From contig PAQY01000008.1 of the NCBI GenBank assembly GCA_002709955.1, forward strand, positions 1-64,000: 64,000 nt of DNA, written 5' to 3'. The stretch comes from Rhodospirillaceae bacterium (GTDB lineage: Bacteria > Pseudomonadota > Alphaproteobacteria > UBA8366 > Aestuariispiraceae). Shown piece by piece: positions 16,808 to 25,791 of the stretch (within the stretch, counting starts at the first letter, position 1; every line of letters begins with the position of its first letter). The notes beneath the pieces are model-generated. The model was not told the DNA's origin. It saw nothing but the letters and a program-made list of their open reading frames with translations, and did not search any database. Both the position numbers and the translations under genes were made by a program.

Positions 16808-17773
16808 ATGACAACGATGCGGGTGCTTATCACAGGTGGGCTTGGTGTTAACGGCGCGTGGGTAACGCGGGAATTGGTAGATCGCGGCATCGAAACAGTC
16901 GTCATCGACAATAGAGAAGATTTTTCTCTGCTTGGCGCGCGCTATGTCGAACGCATCGTTTTTGAAAAGGTCGACATTCGAATACGCGATCATATTCTGG
17001 ATGTGCTGGAGCGGCACAAAATCTCGGCAGTTGTTCATATGGCCGCCGCTGTCGGTCATCAGGACATTGATCCCAATCCGGCCGGAACATTCGAAATCAA
17101 TGCATTGGCTACCATTAACCTTTTGGAGGCTGCCCGTTGTGTTGGGGTTAACCGGTTTATTTTCGCCTCATCACGGGCGGTTTATGGCAGTCTGAATGGT
17201 TGCTTCGGCCCACCGACCTACCGCCCTGTCGACGAGACCAACGCCACCCACCACGAGGCGACCTATGATCTTTGCAAAATCATTGGAGAGAGGTTTGGAG
17301 AGGCATTTGCAGCAATCTCCGATATGGAATTCGCTGCCCTTCGTTTCTCAACCATCTTTGGGCCGGGCAAGACCACACGGCATGGCCGCTTCGGCGCCTT
17401 GAGCAAATTAATCGAGAATCCGTTTTACGGGGAGCCGGTGACCATTCCTGTTGGCGGTGATCAAGTCGATGATATGATCTATGCTCAGGAAGCCGCACGG
17501 GGGGTCGTAGCGGCCTTATTGGCCCCAACGTTACCGAATAGTATTTACAATATCGCAACAGGTAGGGGGTATACTCTGCACGATGTTGCCAGGGCTGTTC
17601 GGCAATATTATCCGAACGCTGAAATCTCTATTGGTGACGGGCTGAATTATCTCGGATCGAGTGTCAACTATTCAGGTATTCTAAGTCCAGAGCGGGCACA
17701 ACACGATCTCGGTTTCAGTGCCAGCACTGATCTTTCTTCGGCCATCGGAAAATACTACGAGGCGCTGTCCTAA
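16808..17773 (+). CDS. NAD-dependent epimerase/dehydratase (extended SDR)
   Basis: 321 residues with ITGGLGVNG (nucleotide-binding), VVHMAAAVGHQD, the catalytic FASSRAVYG and YDLCK (YxxxK), all as in active sugar-nucleotide epimerases/dehydratases. Its start immediately follows the hyuB stop. Together with the LTILK paralog at the other end of the operon it brackets hyuAB, implying that the pathway interconverts a hydroxylated or keto intermediate. Substrate unknown. Confidence 0.88.
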   Translation: MTTMRVLITGGLGVNGAWVTRELVDRGIETVVIDNREDFSLLGARYVERIVFEKVDIRIRDHILDVLERHKISAVVHMAAAVGHQDIDPNPAGTFEINALATINLLEAARCVGVNRFIFASSRAVYGSLNGCFGPPTYRPVDETNATHHEATYDLCKIIGERFGEAFAAISDMEFAALRFSTIFGPGKTTRHGRFGALSKLIENPFYGEPVTIPVGGDQVDDMIYAQEAARGVVAALLAPTLPNSIYNIATGRGYTLHDVARAVRQYYPNAEISIGDGLNYLGSSVNYSGILSPERAQHDLGFSASTDLSSAIGKYYEALS

Positions 17774-17850
17774 GACTTGTTCGAACTGATTCATTCGGTT
17801 TTTGCTCTGACAAATGAAGCTGCAGGTATTGGGTTTCGACGCTTTAGAAT

Positions 17851-18920
17851 TAGAGCATGATGATATTAGACGGGTTCATATCCGGCGTTTACGATGTAAT
17901 TGCGGCATTCTGATGGGGCGATTGAGTTGAGGATGTCTCCCAGCGCGTTGCATAGATCGTCGGTGGACCGTTTCCTGGCTTTTCTGAGCCAGTGTTTGAG
18001 TTTGGAGAAAAGCTGCTCAATGGGAATGGGGTTCAGGTCGGGTGAGTATTTGGGCAGGAACAGGAGCCTTGCGCCGACGGCGCGGATGGCCTGACGGACC
18101 GCCTTGCTCTTGTGGGAGCCCAGATTGTCCATGATAACGATGTCGCCTGGCCGCAGGGTCGGAACGAGAACGCGCTCGACATAGAATCCGGAAGCGCTCA
18201 CCATTGATCGGCCCGTCGATGAGCCAGGGTGCCGTAACCCCATCCTGGCGAAGGGCAGCCAGGAAAGTCATGGTCCGCCAATGTCCGTGCGGTGCCTTGC
18301 CCTCAAGCCGCTCGCCGCGCGGTGCCCAACCCCGCAGCGGTGCCATGTTGGTCTTGGTCCATGTCTCGTCGATGAAGACCAGCCGAGCCGGATCGATGCT
18401 GCCCTGACGGCTTATCCATCGCGCCCGCTGTCGGGCGACGTCCGGGCGGTCACGCTCGCTGGCGACCTGCGTCTTTTTTTATGCGTGAGCTCCTGCGCAT
18501 GGACAAACGCCCAGACCGACCGGTAATCGACATCGAGCCCCCGTTCGCGGCCAGTTCGTCCACCAGCCCGCGCAGGGTGAAGTCGTCCGTGTATGGCAGC
18601 GCACGATCAACCAGTCCCGGTGCGCGCCGACAATCTTCGAAGGCTTGTAGCCGCCGATCCGATCCGGCGCAACGCTCCCGGTGTCACGATAGCGTCGCAG
18701 CCATTTGACCACCGTGCTAACGCCAACGCCGAACCGAAACGCCGCCTGGCGACGGGACTGCCCTTCATCCTCAACTGCCGAAACAACACGCTCACGAAGA
18801 TCCATCGAATAGGGTCGCGTCATGGATACTGGCCTCCTTTCCCAGCATCCATGGTGAATCACTATTCGCAGATATAGGGAATCCCCTAATTCCGATTCCG
18901 TCTAAAATCATCACGCTCTA
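17851..18920 (-). mobile_element. IS630-family element
   Basis: The ends are related inverted repeats: TAGAGCATGATGATATTAGA from 17851 and, read inward from 18920, TAGAGCGTGATGATTTTAGA. The outermost TA at each end is the usual IS630 target duplication. It contains one broken transposase gene and separates the hyu locus from the CoA-pathway locus. Confidence 0.85.
17866..18823 (-). pseudogene. IS630 transposase, frameshifted
   Basis: The N-terminus (MTRPYSMDLRERVVSAVEDE, HTH FRFGVGVSTVVKWLRRYRDT) starts at 18823. The frame is lost near 18480 and again near 18190. The middle (HGHWRTMTFLAALRQDGV) and C-terminus (VIMDNLGSHKSKAVRQAIRA, PKYSPDLNPIPIEQLFSKLK) carry the second Asp and the final acidic residue of the DDE set. 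At least two frame breaks make an active product unlikely. Confidence 0.8.
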
Positions 18921-19222
18921 GCGCTTACGGACGATCCTCTTGGCATGATCCGTCATTTTGCCCACCGACCCAATACACTGGAGTATTGTGAGGCCAAGAC
19001 GTCGGACGCTGCGCGGGATTATATTGTTGTTTAGGTGGCTGAGAAGGCCGAACAAATGGAGTGTACGGTTAAGACGGAAGAAAAAGTCGCTAATAACTTC
19101 TGTGACTTGGTCAGCCGAACGGCGATCTGGATGATTGAAGGGTGGAAACAGTGGCGGCGATAGATTGATCTGTGCATCTCAAATCAGCACCACAACTCAC
19201 CGGCTAACGTAACATCGCCATC
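18921..19222. other. gene-poor spacer
   Basis: Only a short rightward frame ending near 19161 (KTEEKVANNFCDLVSRTAIW) is visible, without a convincing start or family. I see no RNA gene or repeat. Confidence 0.35.
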
Positions 19223-20194
19223 CTAACCACACCTCAATCGAGTTTCCTCTGCCAAAGCCTCAATAGTAGCTTTGTAACACAACTCGGGTTGTTCAAATTG
19301 AAGGAAATGTGTTGTCCTGGGGATACTACAATAGGGTAAGCATGCTTCTTCAGCCACGGCCCGGCAGATACTGGCTGACGGCAGTTGATTTTCCATTTCA
19401 GGATCGGCACCGATGATAGTTATTGGGGTTTCCTTTAGTGGCCGACAGAGCGCAGTCCAAACTGATAGATCATTATTCGTTTGATAAATATAGGCTTCGA
19501 ACTCACGCGGGCAACAAAGCTCCCAGGAACCGGTCTGTGTATTCCTTCGTAGCGTTGCCTCGGCCAACTGTTCGGCCGCACCTGGTACCCAGCCCTGGAA
19601 TTCCGGTCGCCGCTTAAACTGCTGGGCCAGAAGTGCTGGATTGTCATAGCGCGACGGCCGCCGGCTGGCGCGCCGGACCATATCGTGCATATGCGCGTCT
19701 TCGACCGGCTGTAGCGGATGACCGTGGCGCGGATAGATCGGCGGGTCGAATAGGATCAGGCCTTCCCATCGTCCCCGATAATGGTCCGCATGTTTCACGG
19801 CGGTCACGGCCGACAGCGAGTGAAATACTCCCACAACTGGCTTGCCGCCAAATTGCTCGTCGATAGCGTCCAGGATCTCCTCCATGTCGATCACAAAACG
19901 ATTCCATCGATGACCAGCTGCTTCGTGCAGCGGGTTTTGGCCGTGATTGCGCATGTCGAACAACACAACATCGTAACTGTTCAGGAACTGGCGCCAGAAT
20001 AAGACATACGCCTCAATCGCCAAGCCGTTTCCATGAGACATTACAAGTCGCGGTCCAGCGGGATTGCCGTACCTCCGCAGCCAGATTACCGCTCCATCAG
20101 ACATCACTGCCTTATGCACCGCTGAAGGCGGTACAACGCTTTTCGAGCGAAGGTCGTCCTGGGGATCAGCGTTTTGCGGGCAGGAATTTATCAT
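19223..20194 (-). CDS. alpha/beta-hydrolase of the CoA-pathway cluster
   Basis: 323 residues of alpha/beta-hydrolase fold: oxyanion region VMSHGNGLAIEAYV, FDMRNHGQN, nucleophile elbow VVGVFHSLSAVTA and a terminal His in RTTHFLQFEQ. The elbow is HSLSA rather than GHSxGG: the Ser is there but the second Gly is Ser. It overlaps the reductase gene by 29 bases and is the last gene of the leftward operon. It could hydrolyse a thioester or a ring-opened product; the actual substrate is not evident. Confidence 0.82.
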   Translation of the reverse strand: MINSCPQNADPQDDLRSKSVVPPSAVHKAVMSDGAVIWLRRYGNPAGPRLVMSHGNGLAIEAYVLFWRQFLNSYDVVLFDMRNHGQNPLHEAAGHRWNRFVIDMEEILDAIDEQFGGKPVVGVFHSLSAVTAVKHADHYRGRWEGLILFDPPIYPRHGHPLQPVEDAHMHDMVRRASRRPSRYDNPALLAQQFKRRPEFQGWVPGAAEQLAEATLRRNTQTGSWELCCPREFEAYIYQTNNDLSVWTALCRPLKETPITIIGADPEMENQLPSASICRAVAEEACLPYCSIPRTTHFLQFEQPELCYKATIEALAEETRLRCG

Positions 20195-21182
20195 AAAATA
20201 TATCTTCTTTTTCTATCCCTTTGGTGAGCAGAACGTCGATCGCGGCGTCGATCATCGGCGGAGGTCCACAGAGATAAGCCTCGGCTCCGAACACCTCGCT
20301 ACCGAGTTCGCTGTCGAGTAGGTCCGTTACATTGCCCCGAAAGGCGTCAACACCAGTTTCGATCGGCTCGTCCGATAGAGCCGGAAAGAACTTGAAATCC
20401 GGAAGTGTCGACCGCCAACGGTCCGCGTCGTCGGTGCAATAAAGCGAATCCGAAGTACGGGCACCATAGAACAATCGGACGGGGCGGGTGTCTTTTCGAC
20501 TGACTGCGGCATCCAAGATGGAGCGGATGGGCGCGAAACCAGTTCCTCCAGCCACGAAGATGGCCGGTCTGTGCGCATTGTCGCTTATCTTAAAATGGCC
20601 GAATGGACCGGTAATCTCCAAGAAATCGCCAACCCGAAGAACATCGCTGACAAAATTGCTAGCGATGCCATCTGGATGAAGCCGAATATGAAACCAAAGC
20701 ATCTCGCTGTCTGGCGCGCTAGCTGCCGAAAAAGACCGCTTCACTCCATTGGTTCGGATCGTCCAGTCAAAGTATTGGCCTGGCTGAAATGAAATTGGAG
20801 ACGGCGGCAATACCGCCACCTCCAGAATTTCGCGACCGTGCCAAGTTATCCCCTCAACTAAGGTATTAATGGTTTCGATGGCCGCGACGTTCTTATTGCT
20901 TTTCAGTGGCACGTCGAGTTCCAAGTTCGAGCGCGGGAAACACATGCAGGTCAGGATGTCGCCCTGTTGCCGATCCACATCGTTGAATATGGCCGGATCG
21001 GCGCCTGGGATTTCCTCGATTGAACCCGACATCAGCCGGGCCCGACATTCTCCGCATTCACCTGAGCGGCAGTTGTAAGGCACAGGCGCGCCAGTTGAGA
21101 TGCACGCATCAAGAATAGTGGTGCTGGCGTCGCAGGAAGCGACGACATCGCTTCCCATGAAAGAAACGGAGAATGCGCTCAC
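20166..21182 (-). CDS. ferredoxin-NAD(P)H reductase for the diiron enzyme
   Basis: 338 residues. The N-terminal plant-type 2Fe-2S domain has C38, C43, C46 and C79. The FAD domain follows (VKRSFSAAS), then the NAD domain (VAGGTGFAPIRSI and LCGPPPMIDAAI). The order ferredoxin-FAD-NAD is that of phenol/methane monooxygenase and benzoate dioxygenase reductases, not PaaE, where the ferredoxin is C-terminal. It lies 17 bases downstream of the PaaA-like gene, so it very probably delivers electrons to it. Confidence 0.92.
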   Translation of the reverse strand: MSAFSVSFMGSDVVASCDASTTILDACISTGAPVPYNCRSGECGECRARLMSGSIEEIPGADPAIFNDVDRQQGDILTCMCFPRSNLELDVPLKSNKNVAAIETINTLVEGITWHGREILEVAVLPPSPISFQPGQYFDWTIRTNGVKRSFSAASAPDSEMLWFHIRLHPDGIASNFVSDVLRVGDFLEITGPFGHFKISDNAHRPAIFVAGGTGFAPIRSILDAAVSRKDTRPVRLFYGARTSDSLYCTDDADRWRSTLPDFKFFPALSDEPIETGVDAFRGNVTDLLDSELGSEVFGAEAYLCGPPPMIDAAIDVLLTKGIEKEDIFYDKFLPAKR

Positions 21183-21199
21183 AATCTGATACCCCCTGT

Positions 21200-21961
21200 T
21201 TAGGCCGCCGCCGTTTCCTGGCGGTTATCGGCGGCCTCCAGGAAAGCGTCGAAGGAATCCGGGATGTCTGTGCCCCAGTCTTTGGTTATAAAAGCCCGTA
21301 CTTGATCATAATAGGCCTGCTTCATTTCTCGGTTTGTCTGGGTTTTGATACCCCAGTAACGCAAACGGTCGTTGGTCGCCGACTGATCCGAACCAAAAGA
21401 GGCAATAGCAACCGGCAGCCATTTCCATACTGTGTGCCGGACAATCTTGGCCCCCTCTTCGCCCCTGGTCAGAAACTCCTTTATTCCGTCCATACCGAAA
21501 CCGACATGGCCGTATTCCTCATTCAAGGTTTTTTGACTGGCTTCCCGGAATGGCTGATACGGGGATTTAATGAAGTGTCGAAACTGATGCGCGGCAGCCC
21601 GGTCGACCAGTGCCAAGAAGGCCATCTGATCCGCCCAAGTATCGATCGGCGTATCGAAGGTAGTAAGGTGTGCTTTTTCCGCGCATACTTCGCGCCAATC
21701 CAAACCTAGTTCGTCGAGAAGTTCGCGATAGCGGATGTGATGGCCGTATTCCTCCATTACCGTTTTTGCCATGCGCATTTTGTTGTTTGGATCCGGCGCA
21801 CGGAGGATGCTTTCCTCAAACTTGTCCGCGCCGACTTCCTCGCTGACCACATGGATCGCAATCAAGTTGAGTTGCAATTCCTGAAATTCTTGATCCTGGG
21901 ATAGAAAGTTGTCCAGAGTCACATTACCAATACCGGCTTCTCCAAAAACTTGATTTTGCAT
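21200..21961 (-). CDS. PaaA/PaaC-family diiron oxygenase subunit
   Basis: 253 residues of the phenylacetyl-CoA epoxidase PaaA/PaaC fold. The ligand pattern is visible: E42, then E71-x-x-H74 (EEYGHHIRYRE), D120 (LALVDRAAA) and E149-x-x-H152 (NEEYGHVGFG), i.e. two Glu/ExxH halves. In classical paa operons catalytic PaaA works with structural PaaC, PaaB and PaaD; none of these is present here. With an adjacent reductase and CoA ligase, ring epoxidation or hydroxylation of an acyl-CoA is the best inference. Confidence 0.85.
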   Translation of the reverse strand: MQNQVFGEAGIGNVTLDNFLSQDQEFQELQLNLIAIHVVSEEVGADKFEESILRAPDPNNKMRMAKTVMEEYGHHIRYRELLDELGLDWREVCAEKAHLTTFDTPIDTWADQMAFLALVDRAAAHQFRHFIKSPYQPFREASQKTLNEEYGHVGFGMDGIKEFLTRGEEGAKIVRHTVWKWLPVAIASFGSDQSATNDRLRYWGIKTQTNREMKQAYYDQVRAFITKDWGTDIPDSFDAFLEAADNRQETAAA

Positions 21962-21991
21962 GATACGTCTCCTTCTTTCAGTACAATTTGG

Positions 21992-23470
21992 TTAATAGAA
22001 AGTGCGGTGCTTCCTACTGTTGTCGATGATCACGTTCTTCACCTGGGTAAAGGCGAGTAGGGTTTCGAAAGAATCCTCGCGTCCGAATCCGCTGGCCTTT
22101 GTCCCGCCAAATGCGGCACCGGAGGGGAATAGATTGTAGCAGTTCACCCAAACCCGGCCCGCCTCCACCGCCTGCGCCGTCCGGTGTGCTGTTCCGACAT
22201 TCTCGGTCCAGATACCGGCCGCGAGGCCGTAGTCAAGATGATTGACGAGGCCGAGCATTTCTTCCTCCTCGTCCCACACATGGGTTGTGGCAACCGGACC
22301 GAAGATTTCGCGTGTGGCGAGGGTCGAAGCGTTATCAGTTTCCCCGAAAAGGGTCGGCTGAACGAACAGGCCGTTCGGATAGCCCGATATGTCCTGCACC
22401 GCTCCGCCCGTCAAAACTTCCGTCCCTTCAAGACGCCCCTTTTCAATAGCAGCGAGGATGCGGTCCAGATGTTCGCGGTACACGATGCAGCCCACATTGG
22501 TGGTTTTTTCGTATGGATCGCCGCAGCGCAGCATCGGAACAAGCGCCAATACTTTCTTCAACAGAGCGTCCTTAACCGAGCGGTGGACGAAGATTCTCGA
22601 CCCGGAGGTGCAAACCTGCCCCTGATTGAGGAACGCGCCAAGCAGGACTCCCTGCGCTGCATTGTCCAAATCGGCATCGGGGAAGACGATCTGCGCATTC
22701 TTGCCGCCGAGTTCAAGCGTGACCTGCTTGGTGGACGTTGCCGCTGCAGCCATCACCCGGCGGCCTGTTTCGACCGAGCCTGTAATCGTGATCTTACGAA
22801 TGTCCGGGTGGTTAACAAGCGCGTCACCTGTCGTTCTTCCCGGCCCGGTAACAACATTTACCAGACCAGCCGGCAACACCTCGCCCAGCAATCGTGCCAA
22901 TTCCAGCGTGGACAGCGGCGTATGTTCGGCGGGTTTGTAGACGACGGCGTTTCCCGCCGCGAGGGCCGGCGCGATCTTGCCGAGGAACATGTTGAGCGGA
23001 AAATTCCAAGCGCCGATAATGCCGATGACGCCGAGCGGTTCGCGCATGTTCATACTCAACACATCGCTGGAAACCTGCTGCAGATTGCCCTCTAAGACAC
23101 GGATTGCCCCTGCGTAGTAACGAAGACGGTCGACGGCCGTTCGCACATTTGCCAAACTCTCACGCCAGGGCTTGCCCGTGTTCTGCGTCTCAAGCCAAGC
23201 GAAACGCTCCGCTTCCTCAAGGATACGGTCAGCAGCCTGCATCAGCGCAGCCTGCCGCTTGCGAGGGCCGCTCATGAACCAATTTGGCCAGGCCGCCTTT
23301 CCGGACATCACAGCGGCGGAGACATCGAATTCGTTCGCCTCGCTGACGCGACAGATCTTTTCCCCTGTAAGTGGGCTGAGTATCTCGCGCGTTTCACCGG
23401 AGGCGGACGTTTGCCAGTCGCCACCAATATACAATTGATAGGTATCTTGAATGGGAAACTTCATTTCCAA
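21992..23470 (-). CDS. aldehyde dehydrogenase
   Basis: 492 residues with all ALDH landmarks: IGAWNFPLNMFLGKIAPALA, ITITGSVETGRRVM (cofactor site), the catalytic Glu in LELGGKNAQIVF and Cys in NQGQVCTSGSR, and late EIFGPVA. It most resembles betaine-aldehyde/phenylacetaldehyde-type enzymes. PaaZ combines an ALDH domain with a MaoC hydratase to open the ring and oxidise the aldehyde; here the two activities are on separate proteins in the same operon, so this may take the ALDH role. Confidence 0.93.
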   Translation of the reverse strand: MEMKFPIQDTYQLYIGGDWQTSASGETREILSPLTGEKICRVSEANEFDVSAAVMSGKAAWPNWFMSGPRKRQAALMQAADRILEEAERFAWLETQNTGKPWRESLANVRTAVDRLRYYAGAIRVLEGNLQQVSSDVLSMNMREPLGVIGIIGAWNFPLNMFLGKIAPALAAGNAVVYKPAEHTPLSTLELARLLGEVLPAGLVNVVTGPGRTTGDALVNHPDIRKITITGSVETGRRVMAAAATSTKQVTLELGGKNAQIVFPDADLDNAAQGVLLGAFLNQGQVCTSGSRIFVHRSVKDALLKKVLALVPMLRCGDPYEKTTNVGCIVYREHLDRILAAIEKGRLEGTEVLTGGAVQDISGYPNGLFVQPTLFGETDNASTLATREIFGPVATTHVWDEEEEMLGLVNHLDYGLAAGIWTENVGTAHRTAQAVEAGRVWVNCYNLFPSGAAFGGTKASGFGREDSFETLLAFTQVKNVIIDNSRKHRTFY

Positions 23471-23478
23471 CCCCTAAG

Positions 23479-24693
23479 TTAAATCTTTTCCAACAAATGA
23501 ACCGTCGACACCGCCGAATCCGGTCCAAGCAGTCCGCCCGCCATCTGGGCCAAACCGATCCGCGCCCTATGGACCTGTCGCTTTCCGGCCTGCATCAACA
23601 ACTGTTCGGAAATCTCAACAATCTGCGCAACCCCGGTTGCGCCGACCGGATGCCCGCGTGCGGTAAGCCCGCCGCTGACATTCACCGGTAGACGTCCACC
23701 GAGCGTCGTTTCACCCTGTTCAACAAGATCAATCGCCTCGCCTCGACCGCATAAGCCGAGTTCCTCGATATCAAAGAATTCCTGCGGCGCGGTCGGGTCA
23801 TGTACTTCGGCGAGAGACACATCTTTGGGATTGATGCCGGCTTGCTCGAACGCGAGCTTGGCGGCCCGCGCCGTCGCGCTGCCAACCGCATCGGGGTTCG
23901 GCACGGCCGATGTCACTGCGGAGGCCGAAATTCGCACACCGCCATAACCGCGCCGGCGATACAACCGGTCCGATACCAGAACTACCGCCGCCGCACCGTC
24001 CACCAAGCCGCCACACATCGCCCGCGTCAGCGGTTCCAGAACGACCTGATCGGCCAGGATAACTTCCCAAGACATCGGCTCGCGCACCGCGGCCTTTTCG
24101 TTGAGCGAAGCATGGAACCGGTTTTTAGATGCGCAGAGCGCGAAGTGACGCGGCGTCGCACCGAAAGTTTCCATATAGTCCTGCGCCCGCTTCACATTGA
24201 CGTCGATAAAGACTGACCGTCCCTCCGATCCAGGCTTATGATCGGTTGCCGTCGCTAGGGTCGTGAAGGGCAGGCGCCGATCCTCGTGTATCAGCTTCTC
24301 CGCCCCAAGCACGAGTACGCAATCGTACTGACCGTGGGCTATGGCGCTCCAGGCCAAATGCACCGCATCCGATCCACTGGAACAGGCGTTCTTAACCGTG
24401 TGCACCGGGACGCCGTTCAGCGGAAGGTCGCGCATAAGAACTTGGCCCAGTATCGACTCTTGACCTGTCAATGCACCACCGAAGGCGTTGCCGACAAAGA
24501 CGGCCTGAATGTCGTCAAAGTCGTACCCGCTAGAGGCGATCGCATCACGAACCACAGGCCTGGCGATCATGCCGAGGGACTGCGTCGACTTCCGTCCGAA
24601 AGGACCGACACACCCCCCCGCCACCATGACGGGCACGACCGCCGAAGCTGTTGCGAACGCAGTTCTGTCGTTACTGGTCGTTGTTTCGCTCAT
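23479..24693 (-). CDS. thiolase-family acyltransferase
   Basis: 404 residues starting at the ATG at 24693, which overlaps the MaoC stop as ATGA; an ATG at 24699 is six bases further out. The nucleophile lies in KNACSSGSDAVHLA and the second site in GGLTARGHPVGATG, like SCP2/acetyl-CoA acetyltransferase relatives. The final thiolase C-x-G motif is not obvious; HDPTAPQEFFDIEELGLCGR resembles the SCP2-type histidine loop. A thiolytic last step of beta-oxidation-like degradation fits the neighbourhood. Confidence 0.9.
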   Translation of the reverse strand: MSETTTSNDRTAFATASAVVPVMVAGGCVGPFGRKSTQSLGMIARPVVRDAIASSGYDFDDIQAVFVGNAFGGALTGQESILGQVLMRDLPLNGVPVHTVKNACSSGSDAVHLAWSAIAHGQYDCVLVLGAEKLIHEDRRLPFTTLATATDHKPGSEGRSVFIDVNVKRAQDYMETFGATPRHFALCASKNRFHASLNEKAAVREPMSWEVILADQVVLEPLTRAMCGGLVDGAAAVVLVSDRLYRRRGYGGVRISASAVTSAVPNPDAVGSATARAAKLAFEQAGINPKDVSLAEVHDPTAPQEFFDIEELGLCGRGEAIDLVEQGETTLGGRLPVNVSGGLTARGHPVGATGVAQIVEISEQLLMQAGKRQVHRARIGLAQMAGGLLGPDSAVSTVHLLEKI

Positions 24694-25073
24694 TTCCATG
24701 TCGCGGTACCGACTGCCGTTACTGTGCCGTCGTCCTTTACTGCCGCGAGGGTGCATGTCACCAGACCGTCCGATGCAACGGAATCCACTTTAGCAGTCAG
24801 ATGAAGATCCTCCTCCGGGAAAACTGGAGCCTTGAACGTAATGTCCAGGCTATTCAGGGGACCTGCCCGCCTCGTCAGGAGGCGCGCGAAATGCGCGGTG
24901 GTCATAGGTCCCTGTTGCAGTACATCTGGAAATCCCGCCGATTCCGCAAAAGCCTTGTCGGTGTGAATGGGGTTGGGGTCTTCCGTACCTTGCGAAAACA
25001 ACGCGATCCGGTCGCGGGTAGCACCTTGAACGACAGTATCCAGAACTATGGCGCCGGTCGAAAAGCGTTCCAT
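24690..25073 (-). CDS. MaoC-like (R)-hydratase subunit
   Basis: 127 residues, a hot-dog fold with the hydratase motif DPNPIHTDKAFAESAGFPDV followed by LQQGPMTTAHF, where Asp and His are the catalytic pair of R-specific enoyl-CoA hydratases. It pairs with the neighbouring N-terminal-type subunit (one base away) to form the usual heterodimer, and overlaps the thiolase start by four bases. Confidence 0.88.
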   Translation of the reverse strand: MERFSTGAIVLDTVVQGATRDRIALFSQGTEDPNPIHTDKAFAESAGFPDVLQQGPMTTAHFARLLTRRAGPLNSLDITFKAPVFPEEDLHLTAKVDSVASDGLVTCTLAAVKDDGTVTAVGTATWK

Positions 25074-25074
25074 C

Positions 25075-25473
25075 TCATTCCCTCTCTATCAGCCGCGTGA
25101 TTTCGGTCAGAACCCGCTGGCCGCGGATGTCGTCATAGGCAAACTCGATATCGGCGAACCAAACCCGTCCCGACTTGCCCTGTTTTTCAATGATACTTTT
25201 CACGCGGGCGGTTACTTGCAGGGTTTCGTCCCATTTAACCGGGCGCACCCAGTCGTAACGCTGGCCGCCATGCAGTGCCTTCTGCCGGGGAATATCCAGT
25301 TCCTCGAACAGATTCGCGCCGACGGACTCGCCACGCAGAAAGATCATGTAGGTGGGCGGCACGCTTTCCGGCACCCCCTCAACGCCGATACCTCGCGCGA
25401 ACAGCTCCGCTAGGCGCCGGTCCGGCGCGACCGTATAGGGTGGGAACACCATCCCCTGTTTTTCGATATTCAT
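25075..25473 (-). CDS. MaoC N-terminal-like dehydratase subunit (FAS1-like)
   Basis: 132 residues with the fold of the non-catalytic half of heterodimeric MaoC hydratases: PPTYMIFLRG, ALHGGQRYDWVRPVKWDETL and a conserved strand pattern. It is the first gene of the leftward operon, starting 30 bases from a TTTAC-N6-GTAAA palindrome. It likely binds the acyl-CoA together with the 127-residue partner. Confidence 0.85.
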   Translation of the reverse strand: MNIEKQGMVFPPYTVAPDRRLAELFARGIGVEGVPESVPPTYMIFLRGESVGANLFEELDIPRQKALHGGQRYDWVRPVKWDETLQVTARVKSIIEKQGKSGRVWFADIEFAYDDIRGQRVLTEITRLIERE

Positions 25474-25503
25474 TTAGGGTCTCCTAAAGTGAGATTTAAT
25501 TAA

Positions 25504-25734
25504 TTTACTATAGCGTAAATTTTGTCAACATAAAATTCTTCAATTCATTGATCTTCACCTACCTCAAAAAGGACACGCACTACAGAGCTCAGTCACTTAG
25601 CGATAGTTTTTTCGCTTACCATATTGTAATATATAACATAATCAGGACTTATTGAACAGAAGGTGTAAGAAATTCGTATCACAGATAGATCGTAGAACAA
25701 CCCTCTTGACAAAGTTTTTTACTTATATGTAAGT
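25504..25734. promoter_or_regulatory. divergent promoter region with TetR-type palindromes
   Basis: AT-rich spacer between the two arms of the CoA pathway. TTTACTATAGCGTAAA (25504-25519) lies near the leftward start. ACTTATATGTAAGT (25721-25734) follows a TTGACA at 25706-25711 for the rightward operon; a second TTGACA faces left at 25523-25528. The TTAC/GTAA half sites are candidate operators for the TetR-type regulator encoded at the far end. Confidence 0.5.
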
Positions 25735-25791
25735 TTATTCAAGCGTAAAAAAATTAGAATAAGGTGATGGGAATAGGGAGGAGTTCTGATT

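Noticed and set aside
22184..23095. 303-residue rightward frame inside the aldehyde dehydrogenase gene
   Set aside because: Antisense to a fully conserved ALDH; no domain.
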